In this document: positions 16,983 through 25,778 of the stretch, piece after piece
Position numbering within the stretch: the first letter of the stretch is position 1
Layout of the letters: every line of letters starts with the position of its first letter
From: Gammaproteobacteria bacterium
Lineage (GTDB): Bacteria > Gemmatimonadota > Gemmatimonadetes > Longimicrobiales > Gaopeijiaceae
DNA length: 39,078 bases
Assembly: GCA_009840525.1 (NCBI GenBank)
Contig: VXNP01000063.1
Span: forward strand, 1 to 39,078
Direction: 5' to 3'
Translations under genes and position numbers: made by a program
The notes under the pieces: generated by a model
The model's database searches: none
Seen by the model: only the letters and a program-made list of their open reading frames with translations
What the model was told of the DNA's origin: nothing

Positions 16983-18701
16983 GTGGAATTCTTTCAGACA
17001 CTATCCGACCTGGGGAACCGCTACATCGTGGAGCTGGGCATCTCCGTCGGGGACGAGACGGTTCCCTTCATGGTGATCCTGCTCCTGGGCGTGGGCGTCT
17101 TCCTCACCCTGCGCCTCGGATTCGTGCAGGTGCGCAGGCTGGGCCACGGGTTCGCCGTCACCTCGGGCAAATACGACGATCCTGACGAACCGGGTGACGT
17201 CTCGCATTTCCAGGCGTTGACCACGGCGCTGTCCGCAACCGTCGGCATCGGCAACATCGCCGGCGTGGCGATCGCGATTCACTGGGGAGGCCCGGGTGCG
17301 CTTTTCTGGATGTGGGTCACGGCCGCGCTCGGCATGGCCACCAAGTTCACCGAGGTCACGCTCGCCCAGAAGTACCGGCAGGTCGAAAAGCCCGACCACG
17401 ACGCTCACAAGTGGGAGGGGACGGTAAGCGGCGGTCCGATGTACTACATCGAGCGCGGACTGGGAGCGCGCTGGAAGTGGATGGCCGTATTCTTCGCCAT
17501 CATGCTGGGGCTGACCGCCTTCCTCACCGGCAACGCAATTCAGGCCAACACGGTCTCCGATTCGATGCGCACCATCTTCGGCATCCCTGCCACGGTGAGC
17601 GGTCTGGTTACCTCCGGAGTGGTCGCACTGGTCATCCTTGGAGGGATTACCCGGATCGGACGGGTTACCGGAATCCTGGCGCCGGTCATGGCCGCGGTCT
17701 ATTGCCTGGGCGCGCTGGTCATCCTGCTCTTCAACGCGGCCGACATCGTTCCCGCACTCGGTCTCATCTTCCGCGAGGCCTTCAATCCCACCGCGGGCGT
17801 GGCCGGGACCGGCGTGGGCGCCTTCCTCGTGACGCTGATGTGGGGTGTCCGCCGCGGCCTCTTCTCCAACGAGGCGGGCCAGGGCTCAGCACCCATCGCG
17901 CACGCCGCGGCCAAGACCGACGAGCCGGTGTCGGAGGGCGTCGTCGCGCTGCTCGAGCCCTTCATCGACACGATCGTGATCTGCTCGATGACGGGACTCG
18001 TGATCATCACCACCGGCGTATGGAACGCCCGTATCCCCACGGAAGTCACCCTGGGGGGCGGCGATCTGGGGTATGTCACCGTGGATGCCATGGGCAACAA
18101 CGAGCGCGCGGACGCTCCGGCCGAAATCCGCTTCGAGAACGGAGTCCCCGCGGATCCGGGCGGCGTGCACATCGCGTGGCACGACGCATACGTCGACATG
18201 CTGTATGTGGACGAAGCGCATACCACACCCTTCACCGGAGCCGTCCTGCCGGACGAAGGCCTTGCCCGGACAGACGACGGCCAGACCTACGAGTCCCTCC
18301 ACGGCGAAGCCTTCGAGAGCGGTGCGCCCCTGACCATGGAAGGCTTCCGCCGAGGATTGAGCGCGCTGGGCGACTGGGGCCACATGATCGTTGTTTTCTC
18401 GGTGCTCCTGTTTGCGATATCGACGGCGATCGCGTGGAGCTACTATGGCGACCGCTGTGCGTACTACCTGCTGGGGGCGAACGCCGTCCTGCCGTACAAG
18501 CTGGTCTTCGTCATCATGCATTTCGTCGGCGCGGTGCTGCCCCTGACGGTGATCTGGAACCTGGGCGACATCTTCCTGGCCATCGTCATCGTCCCCAACC
18601 TGATTGCGCTCTTCATGCTTGCGCCCAAGGTGGCCGAGGAGGCCAACGGCTACTTTGCGCGCAAACCCTGGCTGCGGCGGTCGGTAGCATCCCGCGAATA
18701 G
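16983..18701 (+). CDS. AGCS-family alanine/glycine:cation symporter
   Basis: A 572-residue inner-membrane transporter of the AGCS family (sodium- or proton-coupled uptake of alanine or glycine). Signatures include TTALSATVGIGNIAGVA (80-96), GTVSGGPMYYIERGLG (146-161) and RRGLFSNEAGQGSAPIAHAA (290-309). About ten hydrophobic helices are visible, from 27-46 to the last at about 535-555. Residues about 348-450 form a hydrophilic insert between two helices (after IITTGVWN and before GLSALGDWGHM) that standard AGCS proteins of about 450-490 residues lack. The GTG start follows GAGGAG. The stop lies 25 bp from the stop of convergent dinB. Substrate choice cannot be read from sequence; a gcvT gene for glycine cleavage lies elsewhere in the window. 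Confidence 0.9.
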   Translation: MEFFQTLSDLGNRYIVELGISVGDETVPFMVILLLGVGVFLTLRLGFVQVRRLGHGFAVTSGKYDDPDEPGDVSHFQALTTALSATVGIGNIAGVAIAIHWGGPGALFWMWVTAALGMATKFTEVTLAQKYRQVEKPDHDAHKWEGTVSGGPMYYIERGLGARWKWMAVFFAIMLGLTAFLTGNAIQANTVSDSMRTIFGIPATVSGLVTSGVVALVILGGITRIGRVTGILAPVMAAVYCLGALVILLFNAADIVPALGLIFREAFNPTAGVAGTGVGAFLVTLMWGVRRGLFSNEAGQGSAPIAHAAAKTDEPVSEGVVALLEPFIDTIVICSMTGLVIITTGVWNARIPTEVTLGGGDLGYVTVDAMGNNERADAPAEIRFENGVPADPGGVHIAWHDAYVDMLYVDEAHTTPFTGAVLPDEGLARTDDGQTYESLHGEAFESGAPLTMEGFRRGLSALGDWGHMIVVFSVLLFAISTAIAWSYYGDRCAYYLLGANAVLPYKLVFVIMHFVGAVLPLTVIWNLGDIFLAIVIVPNLIALFMLAPKVAEEANGYFARKPWLRRSVASRE

Positions 18702-18726
18702 GGAAACAGACGGGGGATCGGCGGAG

Positions 18727-19929
18727 TTACTCCCGGGAACCGAGGCTGCGTCCCGGACCGAGGGCGCCATCGCCGAACCGGTTTCGGGCGATGTCCATCA
18801 CCTGGGAGATGCGGCGGGCGCGGTCCGGATCCGGATCGTCGGCTTCGGGAAGCAAGGCGAGTTGCGCGCGTTTTCCTTCGCTCGAGAAACCGCTGGCGGC
18901 GACGCCGAGGAGGCGCGCGGGAGTTCGGCGCCGCGACCGGAGTTCGGCAAGAAGCTCGCGCGCCACCCGAAGGATGGCCTGGTCCGATTCGACAGGCCGG
19001 GGCAGGGTGCGGCTGCACTGGCGGGTCGCGAAATCCCGGTCCCGGATCTTGACGGTGATCGTGCGCGCTCCCCCACCGAGTCGGCGAACGCGCCGCGCGA
19101 CCGAGTTCACCTGTCGCGACAGCACCCCGTCCAGTTCATCGTCGTCCGAGAGGTCGGCGGCAAACGTCCGCTCCACGCTCACCGACTTCCGCTCTCGCAC
19201 CGGGAGCGTTCCCTCGCCGTCCAGTCCCCGCACCCGGTCGTGCAGCCAGCGGGCGCGCCGGGCCCCGAACCAGCGCTCGAGCCACTCCGGCTGGACCCGC
19301 AGCACGTCGGCGACGGACCGTAGCGACCGGCGCTCGAGCGCCGCGCGGAACGCGGGACCGATCCCCGGAATGTCCTCGAGGTCGAACCGCTGCATGAACT
19401 CCGATTCCTCTCCCGGGGGCACGATGCAGACGCCCGCCGGCTTGGCGAGTCCGGTGGCGAGCTTGGCGATGAGGCGCCGGGTGCCGCCTCCTGCGGAAAC
19501 CGAAATGCCGGTGCGCGCCAACACGGTGTCGCGGATGCGCCGGGCGGTGCCTTCGAAGGACTCGCCGGCCAGCATCCTCTCCGTCCCCGAGAGGTCCAGG
19601 TAGAATTCGTCGATCGAAGCCGGTCTGACCACGGGCGACAACTCTTCCAGCGCGCGCCGAACTTCCCGGCTGCGCCGCACGCACGCAGCCCTCGGCACGG
19701 GAACCACCGCGGCTCCGGGACACAGGCGGAGCGCCTGCGCGGTGGGCATCGCCGAGCGGACGCCGTGTTTGCGCGCCTCGTAGGAGGCCGACGCGACCAC
19801 GCCCCGACCCTCCGGCGTCCCCCCGACGATCAGCAGTCGCCGACGTCCCGCGCCATCGGGATCCTCGATGCGCGCCACTTGCACGAAGAAGCTGTCGCAG
19901 TCGACCAGAAGAATGCGCGGCGGGTTCAT
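18727..19929 (-). CDS. dinB: Y-family DNA polymerase (DinB/Pol IV type)
   Basis: A 400-residue translesion polymerase that copies damaged DNA without proofreading. Catalytic-site motifs are [17 protein letters not shown] near the N-terminus (first metal-binding Asp and the FF steric gate), [20 protein letters not shown] in the fingers, and [11 protein letters not shown] with the second acidic pair. The thumb HhH motif [10 protein letters not shown] follows, and the little-finger domain starts near 235 (KSVSVERTF). I chose the ATG at 19929, which opens [13 protein letters not shown]; the upstream in-frame 29 residues lack similarity. The gene converges on the AGCS gene and diverges from sodA with 146 bp between. 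No convincing LexA-type operator was recognised in that gap. No C-terminal beta-clamp motif stands out apart from QLALLP near 370. Confidence 0.9.
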   Translation of the reverse strand: MNPPRILLVDCDSFFVQVARIEDPDGAGRRRLLIVGGTPEGRGVVASASYEARKHGVRSAMPTAQALRLCPGAAVVPVPRAACVRRSREVRRALEELSPVVRPASIDEFYLDLSGTERMLAGESFEGTARRIRDTVLARTGISVSAGGGTRRLIAKLATGLAKPAGVCIVPPGEESEFMQRFDLEDIPGIGPAFRAALERRSLRSVADVLRVQPEWLERWFGARRARWLHDRVRGLDGEGTLPVRERKSVSVERTFAADLSDDDELDGVLSRQVNSVARRVRRLGGGARTITVKIRDRDFATRQCSRTLPRPVESDQAILRVARELLAELRSRRRTPARLLGVAASGFSSEGKRAQLALLPEADDPDPDRARRISQVMDIARNRFGDGALGPGRSLGSRE

Positions 19930-20075
19930 CTTCAGCGTCCAGGTTCTTCCGCGGCCAGTGGTGGAACTCCGGGGCACTTGCCTGTAAGATACGATGCCGA
20001 TTCCCCGACATACCACGCCTTGCGCCGGTGAGGTGCCCGGGAGAACGTCCCCTTCATACAGCGGAGCCTGCGACC

Positions 20076-20690
20076 ATGGCCTATCCCCACGAGCTTCCGG
20101 ACCTCGGTTACGACTACGATGCGCTCGAGCCGCATATCGACGCGCGCACGATGGAGATACACCACTCGAAGCACCACGCAGCCTATACCGCCAATCTCAA
20201 TGCGGCGCTTAAGTCGCATCCCGGCCTCCAGGACCGCAGCGTGGACGACCTGCTCGGCAACATGGGCGACGTCCCCGAGGCCGTTCGCGGCGCCGTGCGC
20301 AACAACGGCGGCGGATACGTCAATCACGCGCTTTTCTGGGACCTGATGACGCCCGGCGGCGCGGACGCCCCAAGTGGTGATCTGGCCTCCGCGATCGAGG
20401 CTGCCTTCGGCTCTGTCGACGAGCTGAAGAGCCGGGTCAACACCGCGGCCATCACCCGCTTCGGCTCCGGCTGGGGCTGGGTGGTCGCCACCGATTCCGG
20501 CCTTGCGGTGCGCTCCACGGCGAACCAGGACAGCCCGCTCATGGACGGCCAGACCCCGATCCTGGGCGTGGACGTGTGGGAGCACGCGTACTATCTGCGC
20601 TATCAGAATCGCCGGCCCGACTATCTCACCGCGTGGTGGAGCACGGTCAACTGGGACGTCGTGGCCGCCAACTTCGCCTCCGCCGGATAG
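20076..20690 (+). CDS. sodA: Superoxide dismutase, Mn-type
   Basis: A 204-residue Fe/Mn superoxide dismutase that dismutes superoxide to oxygen and peroxide, probably in the cytoplasm since no signal peptide is seen. The four metal ligands are present: His29 in [10 protein letters not shown], His84 in [11 protein letters not shown], and the Asp and His of [10 protein letters not shown]. The Mn-type markers [12 protein letters not shown] and QNRRPDYL favour manganese over iron. The residue before VNH is Tyr, where E. coli SodA has His. The ATG at 20076 is chosen because [20 protein letters not shown] aligns with the family start. A weak -10 (TAAGAT, 19985-19990) lies about 90 bp upstream, with no good -35. 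It is divergent from dinB, an oxidative/DNA-damage pairing that may be chance. Confidence 0.95.
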   Translation: MAYPHELPDLGYDYDALEPHIDARTMEIHHSKHHAAYTANLNAALKSHPGLQDRSVDDLLGNMGDVPEAVRGAVRNNGGGYVNHALFWDLMTPGGADAPSGDLASAIEAAFGSVDELKSRVNTAAITRFGSGWGWVVATDSGLAVRSTANQDSPLMDGQTPILGVDVWEHAYYLRYQNRRPDYLTAWWSTVNWDVVAANFASAG

Positions 20691-20831
20691 GACTGCCCGC
20701 CAGGCATCGCGGGATTCCGCGTCCGCACCGGCGCCGCTGGCCCCGCACTTCGCTCGGAAGGTATCGTCCCGGCTGGCAGTGGACACGGCCCCATGCTTCC
20801 GGTTCCGGGCCCGCCATGTCGTTGTAAACCC

Positions 20832-20860
20832 TTGCGGACGGGGGAGAATCGGCGTATAGA
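20832..20860 (+). promoter_or_regulatory. Sigma-70-type promoter for the LysM peptidase gene
   Basis: TTGCGG (20832-20837), a 17-bp spacer and TATAGA (20855-20860) form a good housekeeping-type promoter. Transcription would start near 20867, leaving a leader of about 90 bases before the ATG at 20959. It is the only good promoter seen in the 268 bp between sodA and this gene; the rest of the gap shows nothing recognisable. Confidence 0.6.
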
Positions 20861-20958
20861 ATACACCCTGCGCGCTCTAAACAAATGAAGTTTGGAGATG
20901 GTCGGAGTGGGGCGATCCGGTCACCCTCCCGCTACAGCCTGGATCTGGATGGGAGACG

Positions 20959-21957
20959 ATGGGACGACACGGCATTCGGGCAGGAGTCCTGGTCTGCGGC
21001 GCACTGCTGGCCGCGGGCCTCGCGCCCTCCTCATCCGCAGCGCAGAGCCTCCGCGGGTCGTCCCGCTCACTGACCGCCCAGAACGCGCAGGCGCGGGCCC
21101 ACGACTTCACCTACCTGCGGGACGCCGCGCATGTGCAGCGGTTTGTCGAGCTGGGCTACCTGGTGCCGCTGTACGGCAACCGGGACTATGACATCGATGA
21201 CGAAGTCAGCTTCTCGTACGCCCGCCCCCAGGTTCGCACCTTTGTCGAAAGGCTGGCGGGGCAGTATCGCAGGGCCTGCGGGGAGGTCATGGTCGTCACC
21301 AGCCTGACGCGCGCGCTCAACCGGCAGCCCCCCAACGCCTCCAGCCGCTCGGTTCATCCCACCGGCATGGCCGTCGACCTGCGCCGGTCGAACCATCGTC
21401 CCTGCCGCGCATGGCTGGAGGATGTCCTGCTCTCCCTGGAAGCGAACGGTGTTCTGGAGGCCACGCGCGAGTCCCGACCCCCCCACTACCACATCGCACT
21501 GTACCCCGACCCATACACCCGCTACGTGGATGGCCTGAGAACGGGAGCCGTCCAGGCGACGGAGACCCGGGTGACGGCCGCGTCGGATGCGGCGGAGGCC
21601 GGGTCGGCGGAGGACGTCGTGGCCGTGTCTGCGGGCAGCCGATCGTATCGCGTGCGATCCGGAGACGCACTGTGGGACATTGCGCGCGCGTACGGGACGA
21701 CGATCGGGGCGATCCAGCAGTCGAACAACCTTCTGGGCAGCCGGATCTATCCGGGTCAGGTTCTGACGATCCCGGCGGGTGGCGGAGTCGGCGTACAGGC
21801 CATGCACCTGAGTTACCGGGTGCAGCGGGGGGATTCCCTCTGGGACATCGCGCGCGCGCACGGAACGACGATCGCTGCGTTGCGGCAGTCGAACAACCTG
21901 CGGGGCAGCCGAATCTACCCGGGCCAGGTGCTCACCATCCCCACGCAGTTCCGGTAA
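20959..21957 (+). CDS. Secreted LAS-type peptidase-like protein with two LysM domains
   Basis: A 332-residue exported protein. Residues 1-29 are a signal peptide ending SSSAAQ. Residues about 45-190 resemble the DUF5715/M15-like zinc peptidases that cut peptidoglycan cross-links: SVHPTGMAVDLR gives His133 and Asp140, and PPHYHIALYP gives His176 and His178, the expected HxxxxxxD...HxH pattern. Two LysM repeats follow at 228-272 and 285-328, which bind N-acetylglucosamine in peptidoglycan. The ATG follows GGGAGACG and a good promoter about 100 bp upstream. It probably trims or anchors to the cell wall in the periplasm. It sits directly before the prepilin operon, so a role in letting pilus parts cross the wall is possible but inferred only from place. 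Confidence 0.85.
   Translation: MGRHGIRAGVLVCGALLAAGLAPSSSAAQSLRGSSRSLTAQNAQARAHDFTYLRDAAHVQRFVELGYLVPLYGNRDYDIDDEVSFSYARPQVRTFVERLAGQYRRACGEVMVVTSLTRALNRQPPNASSRSVHPTGMAVDLRRSNHRPCRAWLEDVLLSLEANGVLEATRESRPPHYHIALYPDPYTRYVDGLRTGAVQATETRVTAASDAAEAGSAEDVVAVSAGSRSYRVRSGDALWDIARAYGTTIGAIQQSNNLLGSRIYPGQVLTIPAGGGVGVQAMHLSYRVQRGDSLWDIARAHGTTIAALRQSNNLRGSRIYPGQVLTIPTQFR
21674..21941 (+). repeat. Near-identical LysM-coding direct repeats
   Basis: Two 100-bp copies (21674-21773 and 21842-21941) at a 168-bp offset encode the cores of the two LysM domains. They share long identical runs, such as those coding for QSNNL and for the GSRIYPGQVLTIP segment with third-base changes. The pattern fits an in-frame domain duplication. 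Confidence 0.8.
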
Positions 21958-22006
21958 CGGCCATCCTCATGCGGTCGCGATAGCGGCCGGAGTGGTCCTG
22001 GAGCCG

Positions 22007-22040
22007 GGTAGTCCCGGATTCCACATTCGGTAGTCCCGGA
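22007..22040 (+). repeat. Direct repeat upstream of the prepilin operon
   Basis: GGTAGTCCCGGA occurs twice, at 22007-22018 and 22029-22040, exactly 22 bp apart, in the 113-bp gap before the first prepilin gene. The first copy lies in CCGGGTAGTCCCGG and the second in TTCGGTAGTCCCGGAA, each with partial dyad symmetry. It may be an operator for the pilus operon; no clear promoter hexamers are visible around it. Confidence 0.5.
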
Positions 22041-22070
22041 ACGCCATCCCCGGCAGGATCCCCCCACGCC

Positions 22071-22511
22071 ATGTTTCATGGCATGAACGGGGGATTCACA
22101 CTTTTCGAGTGCCTGGTGGTGCTGGCCATCGTCGGCATCGGGATCGCGCTGGGGATGCCTGCCCTGCAACTGCACCGTGATCGCTGGGCGGTGACTCAGG
22201 CGCGCGAAGCCAGCGCGGCTCTGCTCGCCCGCGCCCGGATCGACGCGCTGGGGTCCGGCGCTTCTCAGGTCACGATCGTGCCGGGCCGCGGGCACATTGA
22301 GCGCAGCCTCGCGGGCACGTTCCGGGAGCGTGTCGACCTGGGAGACCGCTACGGGGTTTCGCTCGACATCTCGGGGCGGGATACGCTCGCGACCATCGAA
22401 TTCAATGCGCTCGGACTGGGCCGGATGGCTGCCCGTACGCTTCGTTTCGGGCGGGGCGCAACACATGCGTCGCTGGTGATTTCCACGTACGGGCGGGTAT
22501 CCCGGCGGTGA
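22071..22511 (+). CDS. Prepilin-like protein, GspH/FimT family
   Basis: A 146-residue type IV prepilin-like protein. After a very short leader (MFHGMNGG) the class III cleavage site is G|FTLFECLVVLAIVGIG, with the conserved Glu at mature position 5 and a 20-residue hydrophobic helix that packs into the pilus core. The C-terminal half is a small beta domain typical of GspH/FimT minor pilins (FRERVDLGDRYGVSLDIS, then IEFNALGLGRMAARTLRF). The ATG at 22083 (MNGGFTLFE) is an equally possible start. It is the first gene of a nine-gene run ending in pilQ. Minor pilins of this type help start pilus assembly; it is too small and divergent to be claimed as the major pilin. Confidence 0.85.
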   Translation: MFHGMNGGFTLFECLVVLAIVGIGIALGMPALQLHRDRWAVTQAREASAALLARARIDALGSGASQVTIVPGRGHIERSLAGTFRERVDLGDRYGVSLDISGRDTLATIEFNALGLGRMAARTLRFGRGATHASLVISTYGRVSRR

Positions 22512-22882
22512 GTGAGTCGAGTTCGGCGCCTCCTGCGGCGGTCGTGTCCGCGGGGTTCACGCTCGTAGAGGCCATGCTGGCCATCGTGCTCCTGTGCACG
22601 GGTCTGCTGGCCGCGGCCGCGCTCGGGACCGCATCGCTTCATTCCTGGCGGCGCGCCGGAGAACTGTCCGCCGCGGTGGTGGCGGCGGGGGAAATCGGCG
22701 ACTCGCTCGGGCTCTTCGGGGCATCGGCAGGCGGGACGCGCCAATATCCGTGGGGGACGCTCGTCTGGGACGACCCGGTGCCCCTGGGAGGGAGGCTCCT
22801 GCAGGTGGTCATCCGGGCCAGCGCGCACGACACCACAAGGGCGGAGTTGCTGCGCGTCACGACAATCGTGCCGGCACCCTGA
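22508..22882 (+). CDS. Prepilin-like protein, PilV type
   Basis: A 124-residue prepilin-like protein. The leader is about 15 residues, followed by G|FTLVEAMLAIVLLCTGLLAA, a canonical prepilin peptidase site with Glu at +5. The body is short and beta-rich and has no cysteine pair. The GTG start overlaps the previous stop as GTGA, indicating translational coupling. Its place after a FimT-like gene and before a longer prepilin matches the PilV slot of minor pilin operons, but the sequence is too short for a firm family assignment. Confidence 0.8.
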   Translation: MSESSSAPPAAVVSAGFTLVEAMLAIVLLCTGLLAAAALGTASLHSWRRAGELSAAVVAAGEIGDSLGLFGASAGGTRQYPWGTLVWDDPVPLGGRLLQVVIRASAHDTTRAELLRVTTIVPAP

Positions 22883-22883
22883 C

Positions 22884-23612
22884 ATGGGCGCGCCACACCC
22901 TCGGGCAGCCGTTTCCCGCCACGGATCATCGATCGTGGAGGCCCTTACCGCCATGGTGCTCCTGGTAGCGGTCATGGCGGCGGCGCTGCAGACGCTGACG
23001 ACCCTTCGGCATGCCCTTGGGAGCGTGACAGGGGACGCGCAGGTGCGCGAAACGAGAAGGATCACGCGGTACACGCTCGCGCAGGAGCTGAGGACGGGGC
23101 TTGCCGGGATCGACTGGGTGACAGGCGCCCGAGATTCCGTTGCCGTGAGGGCGTTTCGGGGAACGGGGGTAGGTTGCGCCGCCTCCTCCCAGCCCCTATG
23201 GGCGGTGCGGTACACCGGTCTGCGCCGACCCGACCCCGCCAAGGACTCCGTGCTCGTCCTCGCCGCCGATGGGGTGTGGCGTGTCGCGAAGCTCGTTCGG
23301 GCTCGGGCCGGCGCATGCGGCGATGGCGCCGGCGGTGAGGTTTGGGAGCTGCATCCGGCCGTACCGGAGGCGGTCGTGGGACGAGTATTCGAACGGGGGA
23401 GCTACCACGTTGCCGCGGGAGCCTTCCGCTACCGTCCGGGCCGAGGGGGGCGCCAGCCGCTCACCGCGCAGATCCTGCAAACAGGCGCAGGTGTCGCCTC
23501 GGCGGTGTCGGGCCGCGGGGCGGGACTCGATCTGCGGCTGGCCTTCGGCCAGGCTCCCGTGGCGACCACAATTGACTCGGCGCGCGTGTGGCCGCGGGAG
23601 ATGTGGCCGTGA
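22884..23612 (+). CDS. Prepilin-like protein, PilW type
   Basis: A 242-residue prepilin-like protein with a 14-residue basic leader and the divergent cleavage motif HG|SSIVEALTAMVLLVAVMA. Gly at -1 and Glu at +5 are kept, but +1 is Ser where Phe or Met is usual. The C-terminal domain contains scattered cysteines (GVGCAAS, RAGACGDG) that may pair in the periplasm. The start ATG lies one base after the previous stop. Length and place suggest the PilW-like minor pilin, a larger subunit thought to sit near the pilus tip. Annotation beyond prepilin-like is inference from gene order. Confidence 0.75.
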   Translation: MGAPHPRAAVSRHGSSIVEALTAMVLLVAVMAAALQTLTTLRHALGSVTGDAQVRETRRITRYTLAQELRTGLAGIDWVTGARDSVAVRAFRGTGVGCAASSQPLWAVRYTGLRRPDPAKDSVLVLAADGVWRVAKLVRARAGACGDGAGGEVWELHPAVPEAVVGRVFERGSYHVAAGAFRYRPGRGGRQPLTAQILQTGAGVASAVSGRGAGLDLRLAFGQAPVATTIDSARVWPREMWP

Positions 23613-24736
23613 GGAACCTCACCGGCCCTGGAGACGCGGGCACCGAGGGATTCGCGATCCCGTTGATCCTCATTGTGCTGCTCGCCGCGACCGCCTTCGG
23701 ACATCTCCTCCACTACCTGGCGCACCAGGAACTGACCGTTGCCCGAGCAGAACGCGACCTGCTGATCGCGCGGCTCGCCGCAGAGGGCGGAGTGCGCGCG
23801 GTGGCAGGCACGGCGGCGGGGCTGCTCGCGGCCGGGGCTGTCGGGGACAGCACTGTGGTCGAGGGTGCACACGGGCAGCGAGGTGCCTATCGCGTGGCGG
23901 CGCATCGCCTTACACGCGAGATCCACCTGCTTGCGGGGGAGGGCATGGTGGACGGCGCAGCCCGCGTGAAGGTCGGGCGGCTGACCTGGGCGCTCGACGC
24001 AGGCGCCCGCCTCAGTGCTTTCCCGGCGGCGGTCGCTGCTCGGAACAGCATCGCGCTAGCGGATTCGGCCCTGATAGCGGGTGACCGCGTCACGGCTCCG
24101 CCGTTCACCTGGAGTGCGACCGAGTGCGCCGCGCAGCTTCCGGTGGCGGATTCGATCTTCCCGCATGGCGCAGTAGCCGAGAGCGGGCGCTGGGTGCCCC
24201 CGGCTGCCGCCCTCGAGCCGGCCCGGCGGCAGCGCCTCGCGTTCGACCTGAATCCGCCGTCCCCGAATCTGGGAATCCTTTCCCTCCAGGATCTGGCGGA
24301 GGTGGCGGACATCACGCTCGGTGTCGCTGGTGGCAGCACGCGCGTCCATCTCGGCAGCGGATGTCCCGCAACCGCGACGGGCAACTGGGGCACCCCCCTG
24401 AGTCCTGCCGGAAGCTGCGGGGCCTACCTGCCGGTCGTCGTTGTCCGCGGGTCGCTGGAGGTGACCGGCGGCGAGGGACAGGGGGTGCTCGTGGTGGACG
24501 GGGACGCAAGCTTTCTGGCGAACGCAACCTTCGCAGGGCTGGTGCTGGCGAAGGAGGCCGTCCGCCTTGCCGGCGATGCCCGGGTTGCCGGGTGGATCCG
24601 ATCAGGCGACCGGGTCCTCCTGGAAGGACGGGCTCGAGTGGAGGCGTCCGCCTGCGCCGGGCTGCGCGCGCTCAGCCATCCCGGACTAAGGACCATGCGG
24701 GCCCTGCCGGCGGGGTCCTGGCTCGAGCCCGTCTAG
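23609..24736 (+). CDS. PilX-like pilus assembly protein with beta-helix-like tail
   Basis: A 375-residue protein in the PilX slot. The N-terminus has a hydrophobic segment GFAIPLILIVLLAATAFGHL after a short leader, with no Glu at +5, as is common in PilX/GspK-like proteins. The middle (about 130-280) holds Cys-containing stretches (SATECAAQL, SGCPATATG, AGSCGAYLP). The last 100 residues show repeated short strands (VVVVRGSLEVTGG, GVLVVDGDASFLANATFAG, LVLAKEAVRLAGDARVAGW) like the polymer-forming tails of some PilX proteins. I prefer the GTG at 23609, which overlaps the previous stop as GTGA and has CGGGAGA 8 bp upstream; the GTG at 23588 would add seven residues. It is followed by pilM after 4 bp. 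Confidence 0.75.
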   Translation: MRNLTGPGDAGTEGFAIPLILIVLLAATAFGHLLHYLAHQELTVARAERDLLIARLAAEGGVRAVAGTAAGLLAAGAVGDSTVVEGAHGQRGAYRVAAHRLTREIHLLAGEGMVDGAARVKVGRLTWALDAGARLSAFPAAVAARNSIALADSALIAGDRVTAPPFTWSATECAAQLPVADSIFPHGAVAESGRWVPPAAALEPARRQRLAFDLNPPSPNLGILSLQDLAEVADITLGVAGGSTRVHLGSGCPATATGNWGTPLSPAGSCGAYLPVVVVRGSLEVTGGEGQGVLVVDGDASFLANATFAGLVLAKEAVRLAGDARVAGWIRSGDRVLLEGRARVEASACAGLRALSHPGLRTMRALPAGSWLEPV

Positions 24737-24740
24737 GCCG

Positions 24741-25778
24741 ATGGGCTGGTTCAGGCGCGGGCAAGTGTCCCTCGGGCTCGATGTCGGGAGCCGATACCTC
24801 AAGGTCGTGCAGATGAGCCATGCGAGGCACGCTCCCGAAGTCTCCCGGATCGCGATGCGCGCGTTGGCGGAGGGAAGCGACGATGCACGCGCCGGCGCTG
24901 TCGTGACTGAAGCGGTCGTCCAACTGTTCCGGGACTCCGGACTGAAGCAGGGCGGAGTAGTGACTGGTGTTGCCGGTCACGGTGTCATTGCCAAGCGGAT
25001 CGAATTGGAGCGCATGAAGCCGTCCGAGTTGCGGGAGGTAATCCGCTGGGAGGCCGAACAGCATCTTCCCTTCGATACCGCCAGCGTCGAACTGGACTTC
25101 CAGATCCTCACCCCCGGGGATCCCATGGACGTCCTTCTGGTGGCGGCCAAGCGCGACCTGGTGCATGAGGCCACCGAAATCGTGCGCGCTGCCGGACTCG
25201 CGGTCGAAGTCCTTGACGTCGATGGCTTTGCGCTGAGAAATGCCTTGACCCACAACCATCCCGAAGCGGCTGAGGGTGTCGTTATGGCCGCCGACATAGG
25301 CTGGGGGACGACCACTGTGGTCGTTATGGAGGAAGGAATCCCCGCCGTCACCCGCGATTTCCACTTCGGCGTGCGCTCCCTGTGCAAGGCCGCCCAGCGG
25401 GAAACGGGCCTGGGGCCACGGTCTTTGGAAGCGATGATTTGCGGCCAGCGGTTATCGCCCGGCCTGCAGACGGTCATCGAGTCCGCCGCGGACGAAATGG
25501 CCGTGGGACTGGGGAGGGCGTCGGCCTTCCTGAAGACGAGGTCCGCCGACCTTGGTCTGGGGCGCGTCTACCTGAGCGGCGGGGGTGCCCGAATCCCGGG
25601 TCTGGCCGAGGCGCTGGGCCGCATCCTCTCCGTCGAAACACACGTCGCCAACCCCTTCGAACGGATTCCTGTCCATCCCGATGCCTGCGTGGATGTCGAA
25701 CTGGAAGAAGTCGCGCCCATGCTGTTGTTGCCGGTGGGCCTGGCGTTGCGCTCATTCCCGCGGAGTCGCGACCGGTGA
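24741..25778 (+). CDS. pilM: Type IV pilus assembly protein PilM
   Basis: A 345-residue cytoplasmic actin-like ATPase that binds the N-terminal tail of PilN and links the motor platform to the PilNOP alignment complex. The nucleotide-binding motifs are LGLDVGSRYLKVVQM near the N-terminus, ADIGWGTTTVVVMEEG in the middle and YLSGGGARIPGLAEAL near 275. The family's KPSELREVIRWEAEQHLPF segment and the VANPFERI motif after the second phosphate-binding loop are both present. The length matches PilM of other bacteria (about 350). Its stop overlaps the pilN GTG start. Confidence 0.93.
   Translation: MGWFRRGQVSLGLDVGSRYLKVVQMSHARHAPEVSRIAMRALAEGSDDARAGAVVTEAVVQLFRDSGLKQGGVVTGVAGHGVIAKRIELERMKPSELREVIRWEAEQHLPFDTASVELDFQILTPGDPMDVLLVAAKRDLVHEATEIVRAAGLAVEVLDVDGFALRNALTHNHPEAAEGVVMAADIGWGTTTVVVMEEGIPAVTRDFHFGVRSLCKAAQRETGLGPRSLEAMICGQRLSPGLQTVIESAADEMAVGLGRASAFLKTRSADLGLGRVYLSGGGARIPGLAEALGRILSVETHVANPFERIPVHPDACVDVELEEVAPMLLLPVGLALRSFPRSRDR

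Noticed and set aside
19930..20075. LexA-type SOS operator between dinB and sodA
   Set aside because: No convincing symmetric SOS-box motif; a GAAC at 5' of dinB has no properly spaced partner.
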